A DNA stretch of 64,000 bases from an uncultured Clostridia bacterium (GTDB lineage: Bacteria > Bacillota > Clostridia > Christensenellales > Borkfalkiaceae): contig CAKNLK010000015.1 in assembly GCA_930989535.1 (NCBI GenBank), forward strand, positions 1 through 64,000, in the 5' to 3' direction. Of the stretch, positions 7,700 through 17,085 are shown one piece after another. Position numbers and translations under genes: made by a program. The notes under the pieces were generated by a model. It did no database searches and was not told the origin of the DNA. It saw nothing but the letters and a program-made list of their open reading frames with translations. The stretch's first letter is position 1. Every line of letters starts with the position of its first letter.

Positions 7700-10576
7700 T
7701 TACTCCGTTCTGAGCGCCACGACGGGATCGCGCTTGGCGGCCGCCGAAGCGGGGAACAGGCCCGAAATGAGGGTAAGCAGTACGCTGATGACGACCATCA
7801 CGAGCGCGCTGTACCACTGCAGCGACGCCAGCCCTGCGATGCCGGTCAGCGGCGTCAGAATCAGATTGATGATGACCTGCAAGATATACGCCACCGCCAC
7901 GCCGAACAAGCCGGAACACAAACCGATGATAAACGTTTCGGCGTTGAACACGTGCTTGATGTCCTTCTTTCGCGCGCCGATTGCGCGCAGGATGCCGATT
8001 TCCTTCGTTCGTTCGACGACGGAAACATAGGTTATGACGCCGATCATGACGGTCGAAACGACGAGCGATATTCCCGTAAAGGCGACGAGCACGTACGTGA
8101 TTGCGTCGAGTATGGTCTGCACCATGCCCATGAGCATGCCGACGGTATCGGTATAGGTAACTTCCGTTTTCCCTGCATACCCGTCGGCAGAACCGCCGTG
8201 CGCGTCCTTATACGCCTGCAATTCCTGCCGGGCGAGGGTATTCCACCCCTCCAGATAGGAGATAACCTCTTCCTTCGTATTGAAGTCGGTCGGGTAAATA
8301 CTGACGGCGTTGGGCGTATCCTCGCCGCCGAGCATGCGAATCGTACTCTCGTTGTACATGCTGTTCGTAACGAACATATTTCTGACCCACGGCTGCAATA
8401 ATTCGTACACGCCCTGCATTTCTTCCGGCAGAGATTCCTTCGTAATGCGGGAATAATAGCTGCTGTTCAGCCCTTCTACCGGGGCGCGGTACAAAACCGA
8501 GTCGCCGACCGTATATTTCCCGCCCAAATTTTTTGACGGATCCGGATTTTCCACCGAGGAGCCGATCAAATCGCTCACACCGAATTCGACTTCGGTATTC
8601 ATCCACTGCACAATCTGCGAATCTTTGTTCTCTTGGATATACTCCTCGATGAGTTTTTCCGTCAGATTCAATCCGTCGGAAAGGCAGCCGTACGTCAAAC
8701 CGTCCTTCAGGCGCAGCACGGCAGTCACCTTCACTTTCACGCCGTTGCCGTCCGTCACCTCGAGGTCGGCCGATTCCCCTTCCTCGTCTCCCCGCTCGCT
8801 GTTGTAGCGGAAGGGATATTGGTTGGCTGTATCCGTACCGGTATAGCTGTAACTGTAATTTTCGTTCCGCTCGTACACGGCGTCGTTGAAATACAGGGTA
8901 TATTCCTTGCCCGTCAAATCGTCGAAAGGAATACGCATGCCCTCCTCGCCTATCTCTGTGGCATTCGAATCGCCGATATCGCCGCCGCCCAAATCGAACA
9001 GGCCGAGGAAGTCCTCCTCCGAAATAAACCCGAGCTGCGCGAGCAGAAGGTCGGTCATGTCATTATTTCCGCCCACGACGATGACCGCCTCGTTTGCCTC
9101 TTGAGGGAAATAGCCGTCCTTGTTGATGATGTCGTACTGCGACAGGACAAATTCGGAATACCGCTCGGTATCGAAATTGCCCGAGGTGCCGGGCATCACG
9201 CTCACCACGTCGCCGAGGTAGTCGACCAGGTACGCCAGCTGCGCGTATTGCTCCTCCTGCTGGCTTAAAACATTGATATAGTACTGTTTCAGCGCGGAGA
9301 GGGACATATAGTGCGTGCTCTCCTTTTCCGCCCCGTCCTTGATGTCGACCGTCGTGAACAGGTTATTGACGAGTTCCGCGCCCGTATCGAACCGAATGGC
9401 GTTGAACAACTCGGCGGGCATTTCCTGGATATAATCGAGATACCCGTCCTGCGAAATGTCGTTGGAAACAGTCATGTTCTGGGCAATCTTGGTGAGGAAG
9501 GAATTGACGTACACCTCGTTGTCCAGCTCGGACAGATCGGGCATCTCCCCCGCCGAAGCGAACCCGGACATGATTGCGGCAGGGTCGAGCGCCGTTTCGG
9601 TGATTTCCAGCGGATAGTAGGAGAGCATATCCTCCTCCGTCTGGTTGATATAGCCTGAAAAGCCGCTCGAGAGCGCCAAAACGAGGCACACGCTGATGAT
9701 GCCGATGCTGCCCGCCACGCTCGTGACTGCCGTGCGCCCCTTCTTCGTCAAGAGGTTGCGCCCGCTCAGGAGAAACGCCGTCCAGAAGGACATGCTCGTC
9801 TTATTCTTTTTGTCCTTTTTCCTCCGCTTGCCCTTTTGTGCCTCGGCGGGTTCGGGAATATAGCCGCTCCCCTCCTCCGTTTCTGGGTTATAGGGGTTGG
9901 AATCGCTGACAATCAAGCCGTCCTTGAGCTCGACGATGCGGGAGGAATACTGCCTGGCAAGTTCGGGGTTGTGCGTGACCATGATGACCAGCCTCTCGCC
10001 GGCAATTTCCTGGATGAGATCCATAATCTGCACGCTCGTTTCCGTGTCGAGCGCGCCCGTCGGCTCGTCGGCGAGCAAAATCTCGGGGTTGTTGACGAGG
10101 GCGCGGGCAATCGCCACGCGCTGCATCTGCCCGCCCGAAAGCTGGTTGGGCTTTTTATACAGGTGCTCTTCCAACCCCACGCGTTTGAGCGCCTGTTCGG
10201 CGCGCTCCCTGCGCTCCTGCGGCGATACGCCCGAAAGGGTGAGCGCCAGCTCCACGTTGCCCAGCACCGTCTGGTGCGGGATGAGGTTATACGACTGGAA
10301 AACGAACCCGATGCTGTGGTTTCGGTAGGCGTCCCAATCGCTGTCCTTATAATTTTTGGTGGATACGCCCTTGATTACGAGGTCACCGCTCGTATAGTGG
10401 TCGAGTCCGCCGATGATGTTCAGAAGCGTCGTCTTTCCGCAGCCCGAATGGCCGAGCACGGAAACGAACTCTTTTCTGCGGAAATTTAAACTTACGCCCT
10501 TGAGCGCATGTACGGAAGTATCGGCGACTTTATATTCCTTCGTGATGCCTTCCAGTTTCAACATTGCCTGTGCCAT
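7700..10576 (-). CDS. MacB-type ABC transporter, fused ATPase and FtsX-like permease
   Basis: The 958-residue protein joins an N-terminal LolD/MacB ATPase (Walker A GHSGCGKT, signature QLSGGQMQRVAIARAL, Walker B ILLADEPTGALD) to a permease half. A first membrane segment lies near residue 285-315 (AVTSVAGSIGIISVCLVLAL). A large extracytoplasmic domain of roughly 500 residues, rich in acidic and Tyr residues, follows. Three C-terminal membrane helices form an FtsX domain (VERTKEIGILRAIGARKKDI). Such proteins move peptides or lipids outward by mechanotransmission. The ATG at 10576 has AAGGAG 11 bases upstream. The MarR gene upstream on the same strand probably regulates it. Confidence 0.88.
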   Translation of the reverse strand: MAQAMLKLEGITKEYKVADTSVHALKGVSLNFRRKEFVSVLGHSGCGKTTLLNIIGGLDHYTSGDLVIKGVSTKNYKDSDWDAYRNHSIGFVFQSYNLIPHQTVLGNVELALTLSGVSPQERRERAEQALKRVGLEEHLYKKPNQLSGGQMQRVAIARALVNNPEILLADEPTGALDTETSVQIMDLIQEIAGERLVIMVTHNPELARQYSSRIVELKDGLIVSDSNPYNPETEEGSGYIPEPAEAQKGKRRKKDKKNKTSMSFWTAFLLSGRNLLTKKGRTAVTSVAGSIGIISVCLVLALSSGFSGYINQTEEDMLSYYPLEITETALDPAAIMSGFASAGEMPDLSELDNEVYVNSFLTKIAQNMTVSNDISQDGYLDYIQEMPAELFNAIRFDTGAELVNNLFTTVDIKDGAEKESTHYMSLSALKQYYINVLSQQEEQYAQLAYLVDYLGDVVSVMPGTSGNFDTERYSEFVLSQYDIINKDGYFPQEANEAVIVVGGNNDMTDLLLAQLGFISEEDFLGLFDLGGGDIGDSNATEIGEEGMRIPFDDLTGKEYTLYFNDAVYERNENYSYSYTGTDTANQYPFRYNSERGDEEGESADLEVTDGNGVKVKVTAVLRLKDGLTYGCLSDGLNLTEKLIEEYIQENKDSQIVQWMNTEVEFGVSDLIGSSVENPDPSKNLGGKYTVGDSVLYRAPVEGLNSSYYSRITKESLPEEMQGVYELLQPWVRNMFVTNSMYNESTIRMLGGEDTPNAVSIYPTDFNTKEEVISYLEGWNTLARQELQAYKDAHGGSADGYAGKTEVTYTDTVGMLMGMVQTILDAITYVLVAFTGISLVVSTVMIGVITYVSVVERTKEIGILRAIGARKKDIKHVFNAETFIIGLCSGLFGVAVAYILQVIINLILTPLTGIAGLASLQWYSALVMVVISVLLTLISGLFPASAAAKRDPVVALRTE

Positions 10577-10631
10577 ATATTCTGTAACTCCTTGCCCGAA
10601 TGGCGCGGCGCGCCGCACTACGGATTGGCTC

Positions 10632-11096
10632 TTAATCCTGCCCGTCGCCGGCAGTCTGTCTCGCCACGGCGCCGTCGAACGCGTCGACGAACTCGTTCGC
10701 GCTGTTGACGAACGTCTCTACCTTGTCGTTGCCCAGCTCCTCAATCACGCTGCCCAAAATCGCGTTAATCCGCTCCTTCATGTCCTCATACCGCGTGCGG
10801 GCGGAATCGGACAGCTCGATGTAGGCGATCTTTCTGTCCTTATCGTCGGCTACGCGTTTGACGACGTTTTTCGCCTCGAGTTTATTGACCATCTGCGAAA
10901 CCGCCGAACGCGTAATGCCCAGCGCCTCCGCGAGGCGGCTGGAGATGATTTTCTTCCCCGCCTCCTTCGCCTGCAAAATTTCTTTAATCAGCTGCATCTC
11001 CGTATTGTTGAACGGGAACGCATGGTTGAACAGCTGCACGCTGTCCAACCGCCGCGCAATATCATACAATTCGCGCATTAACCGATTCGCTTCCAT
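10632..11096 (-). CDS. MarR family transcriptional regulator
   Basis: The 154-residue protein contains a winged HTH (about residues 30-95) with SSRLAEALGITRSAVSQMVNKLE as recognition region and the MarR wing DDKDRKIAYIELSD. It lies 55 bases upstream of the MacB-type transporter on the same strand, so it probably controls that transporter and itself. The AT-rich upstream region (11,125-11,175) holds GTTAATAATTTAAAACTTAAC-like half-palindromes that could be its operator. Start ATG at 11096 has AAAAGGAGAAAAG upstream. Confidence 0.88.
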   Translation of the reverse strand: MEANRLMRELYDIARRLDSVQLFNHAFPFNNTEMQLIKEILQAKEAGKKIISSRLAEALGITRSAVSQMVNKLEAKNVVKRVADDKDRKIAYIELSDSARTRYEDMKERINAILGSVIEELGNDKVETFVNSANEFVDAFDGAVARQTAGDGQD

Positions 11097-11307
11097 AACT
11101 CTTTTCTCCTTTTCCGATAGCGTTACGATTTGTTAAGTTTTAAATTATTAACTATTTTAGTGATTTCCTTAACAAAAGTCAACCGTTTGCGGGGCATATT
11201 TTCAAATTTCACGGCAATATCACAGCCTTTTTTATTTTGTACACTTTCCGCCGCTTTCGCCGCGCCGAAGCGAAAAAAAACGGAGAACCCGTTCCCGGGC
11301 GCTCCGC

Positions 11308-11487
11308 TCACCAATCCTGCTTTTTCAAAGACTTCGATTTTACGTCGTCATAGTATTCGAAATATTTTTCCTTTTCGTTCTTTTTGCGCTCGCCGAGGAG
11401 ATTTTCCAGCTCGTCGGGCGTAAAATCGGAGAGGTCTGCCTCCCCGTCGTATTGCGAAAACAACTTATACAAATCTGCTTCGGACAT
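11308..11487 (-). CDS. Small acidic hypothetical protein
   Basis: A 59-residue protein beginning MSEADLYKLFSQYDGEADL, rich in Asp/Glu/Lys, with no cysteine, signal peptide or membrane segment. The start was chosen at 11487 because GGGAGGAAAGT lies directly upstream. It follows the NYN gene by 50 bases on the same strand and may be co-transcribed. A helical DFTPDELENLLGERKKNEKEK segment suggests a small helical protein; no family recognised. Confidence 0.6.
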   Translation of the reverse strand: MSEADLYKLFSQYDGEADLSDFTPDELENLLGERKKNEKEKYFEYYDDVKSKSLKKQDW

Positions 11488-11537
11488 ACTTTCCTCCCGA
11501 AATTGCACCCGCCGCAAACGCGCAGCGCGGCGCTCCG

Positions 11538-12314
11538 TTATTTTTTATTGGCGCTGCGGTACAGGTACATGCTCGTGCCGTCCGCCGCCGTGCCGATGCT
11601 GTATTTTTTGAGGTACGGCATCAGCTTTTCCATCATCTTTTTAAAGGAATTGCACCCGAAGTTCTTGGGAATGAAGTCGGAATATTTCTGCTTCATCTCC
11701 GAGGATACCTGCGAGAAGAAGGCGCGGCCGTTGTTGTCGATTAAGCGGTCGATGATGTTGTGCAAATCGCTCTTGCGCTTGTTGTCGAGTATCTCCTCCT
11801 GCGCGGGGGCGGCGGGCTGCTGCACGGGCGCCTTCGCCGCGACGGCCTTCCCCTTTTCCTTCCGGCGGTTGGACGCCTTTTCCTCTCCCTCGTCGAAGTA
11901 GATGAACTCGTTGAAGGCGTTCACAAAGCTCTGGTTGACGTTGCGGCCGCCCAAACCGATGACCGCCTTGTTCCGCTCGCGCAGTTCGCGCACGAGGCGG
12001 GTATAGTCGCTGTCGCCGGCGGCGATGCAGAAGACGTCTACGTCCTTTTCAAAGAGAATTACGAGCGCCTGAATGATGAGCGCGATATCGATGGTGTTTT
12101 TGCGGGGCGTGACTTCGAACTGCTGCACGGCGGTCATCGAATAGCGGTTGACCTCGTCCTTCCAGCCCTTGACGGACGCCTTCGACCAATCGGCGAAGAT
12201 GCGCTTGACCACGATATTCCCGTAGTTCGACGCTTCGTCGAAAATTTGTTTCGCGTTCTGCGCGCCGACGTTTTCCGCGTCGATGAGCACGGCGACGTTG
12301 TTGATTTTATCCAT
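11538..12314 (-). CDS. NYN-domain ribonuclease-like protein with OST-HTH/LOTUS domain
   Basis: The 258-residue protein starts with a NYN (PIN-like) domain, about residues 1-145: NNVAVLIDAENVG, KNTIDIALIIQ and FCIAAGDSDYTRLVRELRE carry the acidic metal-binding residues of LabA/limkain-type nucleases. A low-complexity Ala/Gln/Pro linker (about 150-175) leads to a C-terminal OST-HTH/LOTUS domain (about 178-258), a fold that binds RNA. The combination points to RNA-directed cleavage or binding in the cytoplasm; the target is unknown. The genes on each side give no further hint. Confidence 0.82.
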   Translation of the reverse strand: MDKINNVAVLIDAENVGAQNAKQIFDEASNYGNIVVKRIFADWSKASVKGWKDEVNRYSMTAVQQFEVTPRKNTIDIALIIQALVILFEKDVDVFCIAAGDSDYTRLVRELRERNKAVIGLGGRNVNQSFVNAFNEFIYFDEGEEKASNRRKEKGKAVAAKAPVQQPAAPAQEEILDNKRKSDLHNIIDRLIDNNGRAFFSQVSSEMKQKYSDFIPKNFGCNSFKKMMEKLMPYLKKYSIGTAADGTSMYLYRSANKK

Positions 12315-12349
12315 CCGGAATCCCTCCCCGGCAATTTTTCAATGGCGGT

Positions 12350-13549
12350 TTAATCGCGGCAGAAGATGTCGCGCGTGTACAATTTTCCGCGCACGTCCGC
12401 AAGTTCCGGTGCGTCGCGGTTGGCTACGATAATGTCGCTGCGGCGCTTGAACTCGTCCAAATCGCGGACAAAATCGTAGCGGAACAAATCCTCGCGGGCG
12501 GCGGGTTCGTAGACGATTATCTTTGCCCCGTACCCCTCGAGCCGCTTCATCACGCCCTGTATGGCGCTCTGGCGGAAATTATCCGAACCCTTCTTCATGG
12601 TCAGGCGGTACACGCCGACGGTAATGTCCCGTTTGTGCGGATACCCCGCCTTTTCCATGATTCTCCCCGCAACGAAATTTTTGCGCGTGCGGTTGGATTC
12701 GACGATTGCATGAATCAGATTTTCGGGGATATCCCCGTAGTTGGCGAGCAGCTGCTTGGTATCCTTGGGCAGGCAGTAGCCGCCGTAGCCGAAGGAGGGG
12801 TTGTTGTACCCGTCGCCGATGCGCGGGTCGAGGCACACCCCTTCGATAATCGCCCTGCTGTCCAGCCCGTGCGATTCGGCGTAGGTGTCCAATTCGTTGA
12901 AATAGGAAACGCGCAGCGCCAGATAGGTATTCGCAAAGAGCTTGATTGCCTCCGCTTCCGTGGCGTTGATGATGAGTTTGGGCACGCTTTCTCGGCGCGA
13001 ACCCTGCTCCAACAGATGCGCGAACGTGCGGGCAAGGCCCGCCGACTCCTCGCTCTTCATGTCCGCCCCGACGACGATGCGCGCGGGATACAGGTTGTCG
13101 TACAGCGCCCTCCCCTCCCGCAGAAATTCGGGGGAGAACAGTATTTTTTCGAGCCCGTATTTCCGGCGCACGGCGGCGGTATACCCCACCGGCACGGTCG
13201 ATTTTATTACAAAACACGCGCGCCGCTGCAAGGGCAATGCCGTCTCGATAATATTTTCCACCGACGAAGTGTCGAAGGCGTTCGCCTCCGCGTCGTAGTT
13301 GGTCGGCGTTGCAATCACGATAAAGTCGGCGTCTTTATAGTCCTCGTCCGCGCTCGAAACGGCGCGCAGGTTCAGCTCTGCGCCCGCGAGGTATTCCTCC
13401 GCCTCTCTATCCGCTATCGGCGCCCTGCGCTCATTGAGGAGCCTGACTCTCTCCCCGGAGATATCCACCGCCACAACTTCATTGTGCTGCGCGAGCAAAA
13501 TTGCGATGGAAAGCCCGACGTACCCGATTCCCGCGACAACGATTTTCAT
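12350..13549 (-). CDS. ugd: UDP-glucose/GDP-mannose 6-dehydrogenase family protein
   Basis: The 399-residue NAD-dependent enzyme oxidises a nucleotide sugar to the uronic acid for surface polysaccharide. An N-terminal Rossmann motif GIGYVGLSIA (about residues 7-16) binds NAD; IKSTVPVGYT, EFLREGRALYDNLYP and the catalytic-Cys motif GYGGYCLPKDTK follow. Length matches short bacterial Ugd (about 390). The ATG at 13549 is preferred to an in-frame upstream start because it begins at the Rossmann strand. It stands alone, with no glycosyltransferases nearby, so the donor sugar is uncertain. Confidence 0.88.
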   Translation of the reverse strand: MKIVVAGIGYVGLSIAILLAQHNEVVAVDISGERVRLLNERRAPIADREAEEYLAGAELNLRAVSSADEDYKDADFIVIATPTNYDAEANAFDTSSVENIIETALPLQRRACFVIKSTVPVGYTAAVRRKYGLEKILFSPEFLREGRALYDNLYPARIVVGADMKSEESAGLARTFAHLLEQGSRRESVPKLIINATEAEAIKLFANTYLALRVSYFNELDTYAESHGLDSRAIIEGVCLDPRIGDGYNNPSFGYGGYCLPKDTKQLLANYGDIPENLIHAIVESNRTRKNFVAGRIMEKAGYPHKRDITVGVYRLTMKKGSDNFRQSAIQGVMKRLEGYGAKIIVYEPAAREDLFRYDFVRDLDEFKRRSDIIVANRDAPELADVRGKLYTRDIFCRD

Positions 13550-13786
13550 AGACCACCCTTCCTTTTTCTGAACGGGCGGCCGACGCTCTTGTCCGACTCG
13601 ATTATAGCACGAATACACGCAATCCGTCAAACGGATTTGCATTTTTATCCGCACTTTGCGCAAAAGGCGCAGCGCCGCCGCCGTATAAGACAGTATGTCT
13701 GTTTTCCTCGTTTTTCATTCGGAGGGAGTGCGGCCGCAGCGGCAAAAAAAAGAATAAAAAAAATTTAAAAAACGGTATAAAAACGA

Positions 13787-13815
13787 TTGAAAAATTTTTA
13801 TTTTCCCTGTATAAT
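13787..13815 (+). promoter_or_regulatory. Promoter of tRNA-Ala
   Basis: TTGAAA and TATAAT with a 17-base spacer, 19 bases before the tRNA. The rest of 13,550-13,786 shows nothing recognisable beyond the upstream region of ugd. Confidence 0.75.
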
Positions 13816-13834
13816 ACTATAAGTAAAACGGATT

Positions 13835-13910
13835 GGGGATGTAGCTCACCCGGTAGAGCGATACGTTCGCAACGTATAGGTAGTCAGTTCGAGTCTGATC
13901 ATCTCCACCA
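13835..13910 (+). tRNA. tRNA-Ala (anticodon CGC)
   Basis: A complete cloverleaf: acceptor GGGGATG with CATCTCC, anticodon stem ATACG/CGTAT with loop TTCGCAA, T arm GTCAG/CTGAT with TTCGAGT, and encoded CCA. The AT-rich cassette begins directly after its 3' end. Confidence 0.95.
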
Positions 13911-13987
13911 AGTCAAAATAATCCGAACCTTTTGGTAACAACCGATTGGTTCGGATTTATTATTTTTTACAATTAGGATAAAACCAC

Positions 13988-14013
13988 AGGGCTTGCGGAA
14001 TCTCGCAAGCCCT
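13988..14013. terminator. Left-edge hairpin of the AT-rich cassette
   Basis: Arms AGGGCTTGCG and CGCAAGCCCT with a 6-base loop, followed by TTTAT. The same two arms recur at the right edge (17,003-17,034). It probably terminates the tRNA transcript. Confidence 0.7.
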
Positions 14014-14053
14014 TTATCTAAAATTAAATATGATATATGGTTTAATATAACAC

Positions 14054-14082
14054 TTGAATTTAAGTGTTATATATGCTATACT
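14054..14082 (+). promoter_or_regulatory. Promoter of structured RNA copy C
   Basis: TTGAAT and TATACT with a 17-base spacer. The expected start point (about 14,088) coincides with the first base of the RNA's closing helix. Confidence 0.75.
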
Positions 14083-14087
14083 AATAA

Positions 14088-14222
14088 TGCGACACATTAT
14101 AATATCCTAAAATCAGGGCATACTTTCGGTAAAAACGTATGCTCTTTCCTGGTTTTAGGGAAATGTGTCGCAACATGAAGAGATGCGTTTTTCGATGCGT
14201 CTCTTATAGGGACGCATTTTTT
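14088..14222 (+). ncRNA. Structured small RNA or leader, copy C
   Basis: The transcript folds by eye into an outer helix (14089-14098 with 14162-14171, 10 bp), a 5' bulge starting ATAAT, and an inner helix (14106-14117 with 14148-14159, 12 bp). The apex is a small hairpin (CATAC 14119-14123 with GTATG 14137-14141), followed by CTCTT, which can pair with AAGAG at 14178-14182 as a pseudoknot. It ends with a terminator (ATGCGTC 14195-14201 with GACGCAT 14211-14217, then six T). The same architecture with other arm sequences occurs twice near 31 kb. It ends 23 bases before the lipoprotein ATG, so it may be a terminator-controlled leader or an independent RNA. Class not recognised. Confidence 0.75.
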
Positions 14223-14244
14223 GTTAATAATAAAGGAGATTATT

Positions 14245-16329
14245 ATGAAAACTAAATTTTTGTCCATGGTTCTCATACTAATATTTTTTATCAGTGCTTG
14301 TGTTGGTTGTCAAAATTCTAATAACAAAAATGATAACATTATTGATAATAGTACCGAGCAAGATAAGTTTGCTATACTAAACGACTCTTATTTAACAATG
14401 GATTTGATTAATGCGTTAAATGAAATCAATGTTGATGAGACAAAGATAACTTCATTTGAAAAACTTGAAGATTGGGTTGCAGGACCCAAATATAGTTTTA
14501 CATATGCAGATAAAATAAAGTTAATTGTTTATTGTAATTTAAATTCAACAGTTGAATCTATCAATTATAATGACGAAAAAATTTATTACAGAGGATTTGA
14601 GTCCTATAATATCAATAACTATATTTATCAATCATCCCTATTGGATGCATTGATACCTTATACTCAAAATATCGTTAAATCATATTTAAGCTATCCTTCT
14701 ACAGCTAAATTCCCTTTAGTTAGCAGTGAATGGGCAGTATCTCGGTATAATAATCTTTATTATTTGGAAAGTTGGGTTAAAGCTTCAAATGCCTTTGGGA
14801 TTGAAGATAAAATAAATTTTATAACGGGTGTTTACATAGATCAAAACACTAATTATAAAACCATCTATTTCAAAATTGATGGCAATATAAAACTTGATTT
14901 AACAGAACAATATCAACCATCTGAACAACGGAAGCAAGTTACTCCTAAATATCCAGGTAAAGATATTATAGAATCCAAAGGTATAAATCTAAAATATGGA
15001 CAATTAGGTCAATACGGTGAAGAAAAAATTATAGATGGTGTTTCTTATATTTATTATTATCTTCCCTATGGCACATACAATGTTGTGAACAATGGAAATT
15101 CAGGTATTATCTATGTTGAAAGTGATGAAATGTATCAAAACGAAGAAGGATATTGGGAAAATGTTGATACAGAAATTTACACATTTAAAACAGGAAGCTA
15201 TGGTAATAGTCAAACGATAAGCATACCCGAAAAATATCACATAGAATTATCTATGTATACTAATGTTTCTTTTATAAAGGTATCAGTAGATGATAATACC
15301 GATGATGATGAAACAACTGATGATGAATGTGAACACATATTGGATAGTTATTGTGTTTGTATAAAATGCAAAAAAGCGTTTCATCAAATCGGAGAAGATT
15401 TTCAATGTATCCGATGTAAACAAGGTTACTTACATATTGAAAATAACTATATTTATACAGGTAGTTATCCACAATCAGAAGTTACAGATGAATTAATTTT
15501 AGATTCGCTTAACAAATTGGTTGCCACACATTACCCCATAATAGAAAAAGATTGGGTATCATATGGTTACTTAAGTTATCAAAACAAAGAGCTAGTAAAT
15601 TTAGGCGATTATATGTATTATATTGATATTGAATATAATTATAATAAATATAGAGGGGTATATTTAGGAAATTATCGCAGACCTTATCAACAATATAATA
15701 AGTATGAAACAAAAAAAATTTATTGGTTTAAGTATGAGCCAATAAAGTGGAAAATTATAGAAAAAACAAACGATAAAGCTTTATTGGTAAGTGATGTTAT
15801 CATAGATTCTCAAGAATTTAATACAACAACTTTGTCTAAGGAAATTGAAGGTAAAACTATTTATTCAAATAATTGGGAATATAGCTCTATACGTAACTGG
15901 CTTAATAATAATTTTTTTGAAACTGCATTTGATTCCCTACAACAAGAACGAATTAAAAGCAAAATATTAGATAATAAAACAACTGGTGGAATATATAGAA
16001 AAAATATAAGTTATCCTCCTTATGAGCCATATTATGATTCCACTAATAAATATGCCAGTTGTCAAAATAATACAGAAGATAAAATTTTTCTTTTATCTAG
16101 AAAGGATGTTTATGATATATTTAATAGTAGCGAAGATTTGATTAAAAATAAAACGGATTATTCTATTATTCAAGGTGAAGCAGAAAATGGAGGATGGATG
16201 TTACGTTCCCCGTGTTTTTATGAGGAAAATTATATAGCATTTCCATGTTTAGAAGTTAGTCGATGGTATGCCCGTGAAATTACTGGATTGACGGGTGTTG
16301 TGCCTGCAATAGAAATTTCTTTAATTTAA
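14245..16329 (+). CDS. Lipoprotein with C-terminal DUF6273 domain
   Basis: The 694-residue protein starts with a type II signal peptide (MKTKFLSMVLILIFFISACVGC), so it should be lipid-anchored at the cell surface. Residues about 30-340 are unrecognised. A Cys-rich stretch near 365-400 (CEHIL..CVCIKCKK..CIRCKQGY) resembles the CxxC modules of the lipoprotein at 29.6 kb. The C-terminal part (about 490-694) has YSSIRNWLNNNFFETAF and GGWMLRSP, typical of DUF6273 domains. AAAGGAG precedes the ATG. Codon use is strongly AT-rich, unlike all flanking genes, which implies recent transfer. Ligand unknown. Confidence 0.8.
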   Translation: MKTKFLSMVLILIFFISACVGCQNSNNKNDNIIDNSTEQDKFAILNDSYLTMDLINALNEINVDETKITSFEKLEDWVAGPKYSFTYADKIKLIVYCNLNSTVESINYNDEKIYYRGFESYNINNYIYQSSLLDALIPYTQNIVKSYLSYPSTAKFPLVSSEWAVSRYNNLYYLESWVKASNAFGIEDKINFITGVYIDQNTNYKTIYFKIDGNIKLDLTEQYQPSEQRKQVTPKYPGKDIIESKGINLKYGQLGQYGEEKIIDGVSYIYYYLPYGTYNVVNNGNSGIIYVESDEMYQNEEGYWENVDTEIYTFKTGSYGNSQTISIPEKYHIELSMYTNVSFIKVSVDDNTDDDETTDDECEHILDSYCVCIKCKKAFHQIGEDFQCIRCKQGYLHIENNYIYTGSYPQSEVTDELILDSLNKLVATHYPIIEKDWVSYGYLSYQNKELVNLGDYMYYIDIEYNYNKYRGVYLGNYRRPYQQYNKYETKKIYWFKYEPIKWKIIEKTNDKALLVSDVIIDSQEFNTTTLSKEIEGKTIYSNNWEYSSIRNWLNNNFFETAFDSLQQERIKSKILDNKTTGGIYRKNISYPPYEPYYDSTNKYASCQNNTEDKIFLLSRKDVYDIFNSSEDLIKNKTDYSIIQGEAENGGWMLRSPCFYEENYIAFPCLEVSRWYAREITGLTGVVPAIEISLI

Positions 16330-16362
16330 TGAAAAAGTATTTTACTAATAATATAAATAATA

Positions 16363-16998
16363 ATGATGATGAACAGGCTTGCAATTAAAATTTTTGAACA
16401 AGAAGATTATGCAAAACAATTTATCGACGGCCATATTTATTTTAGTGCAGCTGGACGATTTAATAATTTTACGGATACTCAACGAAAATACGATGAAGGA
16501 GCGATTTTAATTAACGATCAACCAATATGGATCGATGGCCATGAGTTATTTATTCCATATATGTTTAGTTATGAGGAGATTAAGCAAGTACCTATTTTTT
16601 GTTGTACATTATTGGATAAAAGCAATACTATATTTTTTGATAATAATATACGTTACAATATTCCTAAAGAACATCATGATTTAGGTAAATTTGCCGTTAT
16701 TTTTGATTTAGAGTGTTTAATAAAAAAAATTAAATTAGTTCTACAACCCTTTAATGCAGGTATCATAGCTAAGAAAATTAAATATATAAGTTTTAATTCT
16801 TTAAATGATAAAAATTATAAACAAATAAAAACCCCCTATGATTTATTGTTTTTACATGACATTCTTAATGGCAATGAAAAACAAAATGAATTTAGAATAA
16901 CGATCACTAATAGAGTTATTGATAATGGACATAAAGATGCTAGAGTTAATATAGGACCGCATTGGGGGTGGACATCAAAATGTATTCATATTGAATAA
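16363..16998 (+). CDS. Hypothetical protein in the AT-rich cassette
   Basis: A 211-residue soluble protein with no signal peptide or membrane segment. The N-terminal pattern IKIFEQEDYAKQFIDGHIYF followed by FNNFTDTQRKYDEGA loosely recalls DUF2971-like or phage-defence-associated proteins, but I cannot assign a family. Three ATG codons in a row open the frame and no clear ribosome site is present, so coupling to the upstream lipoprotein (33-base gap) is plausible. It shares the AT-rich composition of that gene and is followed by the right-edge hairpin. Confidence 0.6.
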   Translation: MMMNRLAIKIFEQEDYAKQFIDGHIYFSAAGRFNNFTDTQRKYDEGAILINDQPIWIDGHELFIPYMFSYEEIKQVPIFCCTLLDKSNTIFFDNNIRYNIPKEHHDLGKFAVIFDLECLIKKIKLVLQPFNAGIIAKKIKYISFNSLNDKNYKQIKTPYDLLFLHDILNGNEKQNEFRITITNRVIDNGHKDARVNIGPHWGWTSKCIHIE

Positions 16999-17002
16999 AA
17001 AC

Positions 17003-17034
17003 AAAGGGCTTGCGGTTATCCGCAAGCCCTTTTG
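17003..17034. terminator. Right-edge hairpin of the AT-rich cassette
   Basis: Arms AAAGGGCTTGCGG and CCGCAAGCCCTTTT. Composition changes to GC-rich immediately after it, and the truncated glycoside hydrolase lies next on the other strand. Confidence 0.8.
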
Positions 17035-17085
17035 CCGTTGTTCAAGGTTTATGATATTCGGCTCAACCTTTCTGAAATTCACATA

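Noticed and set aside
14088-14222. Reading the 14-kb RNA as 6S RNA or tmRNA
   Set aside because: Too short for tmRNA, no tRNA-like ends, and helices vary completely between copies, unlike 6S RNA.
13911-17085. Integration of the AT-rich cassette by tRNA-site recombination
   Set aside because: No copy of the tRNA-Ala 3' end was found at the right boundary and no integrase is present, so this mechanism is not supported.
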